Source: Paucibacter sp. KCTC 42545
GTDB taxonomy: Bacteria; Pseudomonadota; Gammaproteobacteria; Burkholderiales; Burkholderiaceae_C
Assembly: GCF_001477625.1 (NCBI RefSeq)
Contig: NZ_CP013692.1
Coordinates: forward strand, 2,108,001-2,172,000
Direction of reading: 5' to 3'
DNA: 64,000 bases
In this document: piece by piece, positions 56,035 to 64,000 of the stretch
Layout of the letters: each line of letters begins with the position of its first letter
How positions within the stretch are numbered: position 1 is the first letter of the stretch
Made by a program: the position numbers and the translations under genes
Notes under the pieces: model-generated
Told to the model about the DNA's origin: nothing
The model's database searches: none
Seen by the model: only the letters and a program-made list of their open reading frames with translations

Positions 56035-56931
56035 ATGAACATCCTGCTCTGCGGCGCCCATGGCTTCATCGGCCGCCATGTGTTGGAACGGTTGCTCAGC
56101 CAGGGTCACCCGGTTCGGGCCACAAGCCGAACAGCACGCCCCCGCTCTGAAAAGCCGGGCCTGGAATGGATCCAGGCCGATTTCAGCCGCGACCTTTCGG
56201 CCAAGGACTGGCTGCCGCGGCTGCAAGGCATAGCCGCCGTGATCAACGCCGTGGGCGTCCTTCGCGACCGGCCGGGGCAACCCATGGAGGCCATCCATCA
56301 CCGGGGCCCGGTGGCTTTGTTCGAGGCCTGCGCCGAAGCCGGAGTGCGCCGTGTGCTGCAGATCTCGGCCCTGGGCATCGCCGGGAGCGACACGCGTTAT
56401 GCGCGCAGCAAGCGGGCCGCAGAAGCGCATCTGCTGGCGTTGCAAGAAGCCGGGCGCCTGGACGCCACCGTGCTGCAACCCAGCATCGTCTTCGGCCCCG
56501 GCGGCGCCAGCAGCGAACTGTTCCTGAGCCTGGCGCGCTTACCCTTGCTGATCCTGCCCGGCGCGGCCCTGAACACCCGCGTCCAACCAGTGGCCGTGCA
56601 AGACCTGGCCGAAGCCTGCCTGCGTCTGCTGCCACGGACTGGACCGCCGCAGCTCGCCGCGGTGGGGCCCCAAGCCTTGCGCCTCAGCGATTTCATCGCC
56701 AGCCTGCGCCTGCAACAAGGCCGGCCGCCGGCTCGAATGCTGCGCCTGCCCGATGCGCTGAGCCGGCTCAGTGCCCGCATCGGCGACCACCTGCCCTTCC
56801 AACCCTGGGGTCGAGAAACGCTGGCCCTGCTGCAGCAGGACAACACAGCCGACCCCGCGCCGCTGCGCCAACTGCTGGATCGAGACGCTCGCTCACCGAC
56901 CGAGTTCTTGAGCACCTGGGAGGACGCATGA
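56035..56931 (+). CDS. NAD(P)-binding SDR/epimerase-like protein
   Basis: A 298-residue extended/atypical SDR. The Rossmann motif GAHGFIGRHVLERLL is at residues 7-21, with AVGVLRDRPG and a YARSKRAAE stretch carrying Tyr and Lys. Related proteins (NDUFA9/YbjT-like) bind NAD(P)H without always catalysing. The stop overlaps the DoxX-like gene start (ATGA). ATG 56035 is chosen over an in-frame start inside the previous gene. Confidence 0.85.
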   Translation: MNILLCGAHGFIGRHVLERLLSQGHPVRATSRTARPRSEKPGLEWIQADFSRDLSAKDWLPRLQGIAAVINAVGVLRDRPGQPMEAIHHRGPVALFEACAEAGVRRVLQISALGIAGSDTRYARSKRAAEAHLLALQEAGRLDATVLQPSIVFGPGGASSELFLSLARLPLLILPGAALNTRVQPVAVQDLAEACLRLLPRTGPPQLAAVGPQALRLSDFIASLRLQQGRPPARMLRLPDALSRLSARIGDHLPFQPWGRETLALLQQDNTADPAPLRQLLDRDARSPTEFLSTWEDA

Positions 56932-57320
56932 GCCATGCACTCCATCCCGCCGGACGCCGCGCCGCGCGCCTCAGCCTGGTCGGCCTCTGGCTCTGGACCG
57001 GCGTGGTCAGCCTCTGGGAGCTGTATGGCCAATCGGCGGCCCTGCTGCACGCAGCCGGCCTGGATGCAGCGCTGGCCCAAACCCTGATCCTCAGCGGCGC
57101 CGGCCTGGACCTGCTGATCGGTGCGGCGCTGTGGCGCTGGCATGCGCCGCGGCTCTATTTGGCGGCAGGCCTGGCCATGCTGGTGATGACCGTGCTGGGC
57201 AGCCTGCTGCTGCCCTCGCTCTGGCTCCACCCCTTGGGCCCGCTGAGCAAGAACCTGCCCATCGCCGCCCTGCTCTATCTGCTCTTTCTCGACGCCCGCG
57301 AGGGCGGCAGCTCATCATGA
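56928..57320 (+). CDS. DoxX-like membrane protein
   Basis: A 130-residue, four-helix membrane protein of the DoxX-like family (LSLVGLWLWTGVVSLWELY, LILSGAGLDLLIGAAL, GLAMLVMTVLGSLLLPSLWLHPLGPLSKNLPIAALLYLLF). DoxX relatives sit in redox or terminal-oxidase complexes, but this branch is uncharacterised. It is coupled to both neighbours by 4-base overlaps. Confidence 0.82.
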   Translation: MSHALHPAGRRAARLSLVGLWLWTGVVSLWELYGQSAALLHAAGLDAALAQTLILSGAGLDLLIGAALWRWHAPRLYLAAGLAMLVMTVLGSLLLPSLWLHPLGPLSKNLPIAALLYLLFLDAREGGSSS

Positions 57321-57829
57321 ACACCTATCTGCTCATCAAGACCGTGCATGTGGTTTCCAGCGTGCTGCTGGCCGGCACCGGCTTCGGCTCGGCCTTCTAT
57401 CTCTTCTTTGCCAACCGCAGTGGCTCGCTGGCCGCGCAAGTGGTCGTCTGCCGCCTGGTCAAGCGGGCCGACCTTTGGTTCACCACGCCGGCGGTGATCG
57501 TCCAGCCGTTCAGCGGCCTGTGGCTGGCCCAGCAGGCCGGCTGGCCGGTGCTGGGCACACCCTGGCTGACCCTGGGTCTGGCGCTCTACCTGTTTGCCGG
57601 GGCCTGCTGGCTGCCGGTGGTCTGGCTGCAGCTGCGCATGTCCGACATGGTCGAGGCAGCGCTGAAGAGCGAACAAGCCCTGCCCGCACGCTACTGGCGT
57701 TATGCCCGATGGTGGGAAGGGCTGGGCTACGCCGCCTTCGTGGCCATGCCCATCATCTTCTACCTGATGGTGGCCAAGCCCGACTTGCCTGCGGGCTTGG
57801 CGAACCTGCTCCTGCCGCTCAGTCGATGA
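57317..57829 (+). CDS. DUF2269-family membrane protein
   Basis: A 170-residue membrane protein with about four helices and the DUF2269 opening LIKTVHVVSSVLLAGTGFGSAFYLF. His10 in the first helix and the paired Trp/Tyr residues hint at haem or cofactor contact, which is unproven. It overlaps the DoxX-like gene by four bases and the convergent bkdB stop by 11 bases. The function is unknown; the gene set suggests a membrane redox unit. Confidence 0.82.
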   Translation: MNTYLLIKTVHVVSSVLLAGTGFGSAFYLFFANRSGSLAAQVVVCRLVKRADLWFTTPAVIVQPFSGLWLAQQAGWPVLGTPWLTLGLALYLFAGACWLPVVWLQLRMSDMVEAALKSEQALPARYWRYARWWEGLGYAAFVAMPIIFYLMVAKPDLPAGLANLLLPLSR

Positions 57830-59146
57830 AGAGCAAGGCCGGCGATTCCATCAAGCCGCGCAGGGCCTGGATGAACTCGGCGGCGTCCTGACCATCGACC
57901 ACGCGGTGGTCGAAGGAGGAGGACAGGTTCATCATCTGCCGCGCCACCACCTGGCCGTTGCGGATCATGGGCCGTTCGACGATGCGGTTGACGCCGACGA
58001 TGGCGACCTCGGGGCTGTTAATCACCGGGGTGGTGACGATGCCGCCCAGGGCGCCCAGGCTGGAGATGGTGATGGTGGAGCCGCTGAGCTCGTCGCGGGT
58101 GGCGCGGCCGCTGCGGGCGGCCTCGGCCAAACGCCGAATCTCGGCGGCACAGCTCCACAAATCATGGCTCTCGGCATGGCGCAGCACCGGCACCATCAGC
58201 CCGGCCGGCGTTTGCGCGGCCACGCCCAGATGGACCGCGTCGAAACGGTTGATCACGCCCGCCTCGTCGTCCAGGCGCGCATTGATCTGCGGGAAGTCCG
58301 GCAGCGTGCGCACGATGGCCCGGGCTAGCAGGGGCAAGAGGGTCAGCTTGCCGCGGGTGGCACCGTAATGAGAGTTGAGCTTGAGGCGCAAGGCCTCCAG
58401 CTCGGTGACATCGACCTCCTCGACATAGCTGAAATGCGGGATGCGGCGTTTGGCGTCCTGCATCTTCTCGGCGATCTTGCGGCGCAAACCGACGATGCGG
58501 ATGGCCTCAACGCCGTCGCCACGCGAGCTCGAACGGGGGAGGCGTAGGCTGCTGGCTGCTGCCGGTGCGGTCGCAACTGCCACGGCAGGGGCGGCCGTGC
58601 GCAACTGGCTGCCATGGCTAGCAATATACGCATCCAAATCGGCTTGCATGATGCGGCCGCCCGACCCGTTGCCGCGCACCTGGGTCAGGTCCACACCCAG
58701 TTCCCAGGCCCGGCGGCGCAACGAGGGCGAGGCAATGGGTTTCTCGGCCAGACTCAGGCCGAGGTCTTGCGGCGCGTGGGGCGGCGCGGACGTGACAGCA
58801 GGTGCAGCAACTGCCGACACCGCTGCAGGAGCAAGAACAGGCACGTGTGCGGCTTCCACAGTTGCCACTTCGTTTTCGAGCGTAGACGCAGCGACGCCTG
58901 CCTCGCCCTCCACCTCAATGCGAATCAACTCCGAGCCCACCCGCATCACCTCGCCCGCCTCGCCGCCCAGGGCGATCACCCGACCATGCACGGGCGAAGG
59001 GATTTCAACCGTGGCCTTGTCGGTCATCACATCGGCCAAGATCTGGTCCTCGCGAATGTCTTCGCCGACCTGAACTCGCCAGGCCACCAACTCCACTTCG
59101 ACAATGCCTTCGCCGATGTCTGGCATCTTGATGATGTGTTGTCCCA

Positions 59147-59150
<4 letters not shown>
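57819..59150 (-). CDS. bkdB: Branched-chain 2-oxoacid dehydrogenase E2 (dihydrolipoamide acyltransferase)
   Basis: A 443-residue E2 core. One lipoyl domain carries the lipoylated Lys in DKATVEIPSP. A peripheral E1/E3-binding domain (SPSLRRRAWELGVDLTQVRGNGSGGRIMQADLDAY) follows an Ala/Pro linker. The catalytic domain ends in SSSFDHRVVDGQDAAEF (His and Asp). It moves the acyl group from E1 to CoA in valine, leucine and isoleucine breakdown. ATG 59150 overlaps the E1-beta stop (ATGA). No E3 gene lies in the window. Confidence 0.92.
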
Positions 59151-61455
<2,305 letters not shown>

Positions 61456-61666
61456 GCGGCACTCCCGCGCGGATCACGCGCCAAAGATCACATGCTGCGG
61501 CACCGGGTGAGGCGCTGCAGCGCATGCAATGAGCGTAGCCGATTCGGCCGATTTCAGTGCTGAGATTGGCGCCCGCAGTTTCCCTTATTCGCGCCGAAAG
61601 CCGCTCCGCCGATCAAGTTTGAAATCGAAGCAGGAGCTGAAATTAAAGCTGAAGTTGGAAAGGGGC
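61456..61666. other. Intergenic region upstream of bkdA1
   Basis: These 211 bases lie between bkdA1 and the flagellar-rod-like gene. I see no gene, no terminator with a T run and no clear promoter. The ribosome site GGGAG for ATG 61455 lies at its left edge. Confidence 0.4.
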
Positions 61667-61978
61667 TCAGGCCTTGATATTGAGCATCGTGCCGCTGGCA
61701 TCGAGCTGGGTCTGCAGTATGCGCAGATTCGCCACAAAAGCGTAGGTGTCGGCCTTGCGGGTGGAGCCATCGGCGCCATTGCTTTGCCCCACAGCGGCGG
61801 TTTGCAAGAGCTTGGAGCGGGCCGCGTCGGGCTGAGCCACCTCAGATTGAAGCTGCTGGCGCTTGTTGTCAGCCGAGGTTGCGCTGGCCGATGCGGCAGC
61901 AGCGCCTTGCGCGGAAGCGCGCAGGCGTTCGTTGACCGACGAGATGCCGGCTAAGGCGGTGGACATACCGATAGACAT
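61667..61978 (-). CDS. Small flagellar basal-body rod-like protein
   Basis: A 103-residue protein. The N-terminus MSIGMSTALAGISSVNERLRASA resembles the helical start of rod/hook proteins. The C-terminus TYAFVANLRILQTQLDASGTMLNIKA resembles the flagellar basal-body C-terminal domain (YxFxANLxVxxTxDxMLGxLLDIKA). The middle is an Ala/Ser-rich linker, and the usual NIANxxTPG stretch is lost. A FliA-type promoter lies 48 bases upstream, which supports membership of the late flagellar regulon. Confidence 0.78.
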   Translation of the reverse strand: MSIGMSTALAGISSVNERLRASAQGAAAASASATSADNKRQQLQSEVAQPDAARSKLLQTAAVGQSNGADGSTRKADTYAFVANLRILQTQLDASGTMLNIKA

Positions 61979-62025
61979 GATGGCGACGCTCCCGCACTGA
62001 TGCGATTGCCGACGTGGCAAGGGCT

Positions 62026-62052
62026 ATCTCGGCCGCGCAGCCGAGAACTTTA
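62026..62052 (-). promoter_or_regulatory. FliA (sigma-28) type promoter
   Basis: On the minus strand: TAAAGTTC, 11 bases, GCCGAGAT. The enteric consensus is TAAAGTTT-N11-GCCGATAA, so the -35 matches 7 of 8 and the -10 the first five bases, with exact spacing. It lies 48 bases upstream of ATG 61978. Confidence 0.8.
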
Positions 62053-62154
62053 GAAAAGAATTGCAAAAACCTGCCAATTCTTTTCCTCAGCGTGAAAAAC
62101 GTCGTTTTTGCCTGCCTTCCCGGCCTGTGCTGCCGGGGCTAGGCTGCTGCGTGA

Positions 62155-63084
62155 TCAGCCCGCCAGCTCTTCAAAGCCCCCGGCCGACACGAAGACGCGC
62201 ACACTGTCGCCGCCGGCGGCCTTGGCCTCGGTACAGGCCAGCGCCGCGGCGCCCAACACGGCGTCAACGGTTTCCAGGCTGTTTTGCAACTGCACCACGC
62301 CCAGGCAAGCCTTGACACGGGTGCGATGCAAGCCCCAGCGAAGGCGGTAGCTGGCCACGCCGGCACGGATTTTCTCCGCCACGATCTGCGCGTAATGCTG
62401 GTCGCAATTGGGCAAGAGCACGGCGAAATGGTCATCTTCCAGCCGCGCCACGAAGTCGGATGCGCGGATTTTGCTCAGCAGGAGCTGACCCAGGCCGTAG
62501 AGGAAATGGTCGCCCACCTCGGCGCCCATGCTGCCGACGATGTCGGTGAACTTATCGACATCGATCCACAAGACCGACACCGGCTGCTTGCGCACGCTGC
62601 CGACATGCTCGCTGAGGCGGCGCTCGAATTCGCGGCGATTGGCCAGTTCGGTCAGGCTGTCGTGCTTGGCGGTCCAGGTCGGCTGCATGCGCAGGGCGCG
62701 GGCGGCTGTGACGTCGTCCAGAATCCACAAGGCTTCGCCGCCGGGATGATCCCAAGCCAGCGGTGTGGCCTGCAAGCGGCCCCAGAAGCGGCTGCCGTCG
62801 CGGCGAACATACTCAATCTCTTCGTCGAAGGGCCGCCCGCTGCCGAAGGCTGCGCCCAGGCGCTGCAGAATAGCCACATCCGCTGCGTCCGACACATGCA
62901 CACTGCGCACGGCCTGGCCGCTCAGATCGGTGTCGTCGCCGTGACCGAACAAGTGGTTGAACTGTTCGCTGACCGCCTCGAAGTGGCCACTCTTGACGAA
63001 GCCCATGGCCAGTGGTGCACGCACCATCAAGGCCTGCATGCGCGCGGCAATCACGTCCGGGCCTGCATCTTGTTTCGTTGTCAT
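62155..63084 (-). CDS. PAS-GGDEF protein with degenerate active site
   Basis: A 309-residue cytoplasmic protein. A PAS-like sensor domain (about residues 20-140; FKSGHFEAVSEQFNHLFG-type region, ending WILDDVTAARALR) is followed by a diguanylate-cyclase fold (DSLTELANRREFERRL, VSVLWIDVDKFTDIVGSMGAEVGDHFL). The signature GGDEF is replaced by EDDHF (ARLEDDHFAVLLP), so cyclic-di-GMP synthesis is unlikely. It may instead bind GTP or c-di-GMP or act as a scaffold. ATG 63084 follows a strong AAGGAGA site. Confidence 0.9.
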   Translation of the reverse strand: MTTKQDAGPDVIAARMQALMVRAPLAMGFVKSGHFEAVSEQFNHLFGHGDDTDLSGQAVRSVHVSDAADVAILQRLGAAFGSGRPFDEEIEYVRRDGSRFWGRLQATPLAWDHPGGEALWILDDVTAARALRMQPTWTAKHDSLTELANRREFERRLSEHVGSVRKQPVSVLWIDVDKFTDIVGSMGAEVGDHFLYGLGQLLLSKIRASDFVARLEDDHFAVLLPNCDQHYAQIVAEKIRAGVASYRLRWGLHRTRVKACLGVVQLQNSLETVDAVLGAAALACTEAKAAGGDSVRVFVSAGGFEELAG

Positions 63085-63196
63085 CAAATCTCCTTGTCCG
63101 ATGGACGTCGGCACTAGCTTAGGTGTACCCCGAAACCGGGGAAAAGCCAAGCCAGAACAAATCCTTGAATCAGCACCAATTCACCCCGCCAGATGC

Positions 63197-64000
63197 TCAA
63201 AGTTCCGCCACGCGTACAAATGTTGCAAAGCGCGGCAAACCCTTGGCCGTCAAGCCCCGAAAGCGATAAACCACCGTCGCCCCCACTGCAGGCGGGTCAG
63301 CACGCTGCGCCTCGCTGAAGCCGCTGCCGAGCTTGAATTCCTGCCCTTCGCGGTTACGCACCAGCAAAGCACCCAGCAAACCCGCCAGGCGACCAGCACC
63401 CGGCAGTTGCGCCAACACCTCCGCTTCTTCGTCATCCTCGGGCTTGAGCTTGAGCAGGACTTCGCTGCGGCCGGTCGAATAAATAGCGTCGGCCCGGTGC
63501 AAGACCAGGCCTTCCCCGCCAAAACGCACCACCTGATCCAGGCGGGCGCGCAATTCCGCGGCGCTGCCGACCCGAATCTGCGCCACGGCTTGCAGATTGG
63601 CCCAGCGCTGCTCTGCCGCCAAGCTGGCCAAGCGAGCCGCCCTTTGCGCAAAGCTGCCGGGCGCGCCGGGCAGCTCAAACAGCATGAAGTTCAGGCGCTG
63701 CCATTCCTCGTCGATGGGCTGCTGGCGCCGTACCGTGGCCGAAGCAGCTTCAAACTGGCCGCGTGCCAGCCACAGCTCGCCGTCCAAGGGCGTGGCAGGC
63801 AGCTTGGCGGTGAACCAGGCCGGTGCGGCGATGCGCAGGCCTTTGCGGGTCAAGAGCGCCTGACCGGTCCAGAAGGCCCGCACGCCGTCCAGCTTCTCGC
63901 TGACCAGATAGTCGCCGAGCTGAAGGCGGTTCAAATTGCCGGGCGCGGACTTGGCCAGCAACAGGGCTGGCGCTTCGGCGGAAGCGCCGCCGCTCAGCGC
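63197..64000 (-). CDS. ATP-dependent DNA ligase, N-terminus outside window
   Basis: Small ATP-dependent ligase; about 267 residues are visible to the right edge. Motif I has the adenylated Lys in YLVSEKLDGVRAFW. Motif III-like ATPLDGELW, IV-like GGEGLVLHR and V-like EVLLKLKPEDDEEAEVL follow, then an OB-fold C-terminus. The residues at the edge (ALSGGASAEAPALLLA) look like the end of a signal peptide, as in the Lig E/periplasmic ligases of some Gram-negative bacteria. The start lies beyond 64000. Confidence 0.88.
   Translation of the reverse strand, partial: ALSGGASAEAPALLLAKSAPGNLNRLQLGDYLVSEKLDGVRAFWTGQALLTRKGLRIAAPAWFTAKLPATPLDGELWLARGQFEAASATVRRQQPIDEEWQRLNFMLFELPGAPGSFAQRAARLASLAAEQRWANLQAVAQIRVGSAAELRARLDQVVRFGGEGLVLHRADAIYSTGRSEVLLKLKPEDDEEAEVLAQLPGAGRLAGLLGALLVRNREGQEFKLGSGFSEAQRADPPAVGATVVYRFRGLTAKGLPRFATFVRVAEL

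Overview
The window is GC-rich bacterial chromosome with tightly packed, often overlapping genes. Gene content and order suggest a flagellated betaproteobacterium of the order Burkholderiales, perhaps near Roseateles, Rubrivivax or Leptothrix. The main grounds are an sdhCDAB-sdhE-gltA block beside gntR/mdh/HpcH-aldolase/acnB, a Pseudomonas/Comamonadaceae-like bkd complex, and a FliA-type promoter. This placement is inference from gene families; no marker gene was searched.

Region 1 (1-14.5 kb, all minus strand, read right to left). A SPINDLY-type TPR/O-GlcNAc-transferase homologue comes first, then a complete LapB/LapC/LapE-like type I secretion system. Next is an acyl-assembly cassette: MaoC-ketoreductase fusion, FkbH-like HAD protein, acyl carrier protein (ACP), methyltransferase, adenylate-forming ligase, AAC(3)-fold N-acyltransferase, second ACP and an SDR that leaves the window. 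The most economical reading is a pathway that builds an unusual ACP-bound acyl group for an amino sugar or surface glycan, next to a glycosyltransferase and an exporter. No substrate protein is visible.

Region 2 (14.9-30.8 kb). Two small, possibly related unknown genes, a 2-hydroxyacid dehydrogenase, a two-gene chromate-type transporter, upp, rlmB with a DUF1624 membrane protein, an HtrA-like protease, a CHASE/PAS histidine kinase, purL and a DUF5666 lipoprotein.

Region 3 (31-35.7 kb). A nucleoside-salvage operon (LacI regulator, ribokinase, nucleoside hydrolase, TRZ/ATZ amidohydrolase) with a LacI-type palindrome in front.

Region 4 (35.7-48.7 kb). A TCA-cycle cluster: sdhC-D-A-B-E-gltA on the minus strand and a GntR regulator divergent from mdh, an HpcH/HpaI aldolase, a small periplasmic protein and acnB. 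An AbrB/VapC toxin-antitoxin pair with a repeated GTATG motif lies just before acnB.

Region 5 (48.8-61.5 kb) shows decay. An IS21-family element sits in a MocR/PdxR-like regulator gene with a 6-bp target duplication, and the gene reads through in frame when the element is removed. The divergent PPOX-type flavoprotein gene carries a one-base frameshift. The bkd E1-alpha gene has an amber codon inside its conserved N-terminus. Between them lies an intact GbsR-type regulator with a perfect operator and an uncharacterised DUF393-SDR-DoxX-DUF2269 operon.

Region 6 (61.6-64 kb). A small flagellar-rod-like gene behind a FliA-type promoter, a PAS-GGDEF protein with a degenerate active site, and a partial ATP-dependent DNA ligase that probably has a signal peptide.
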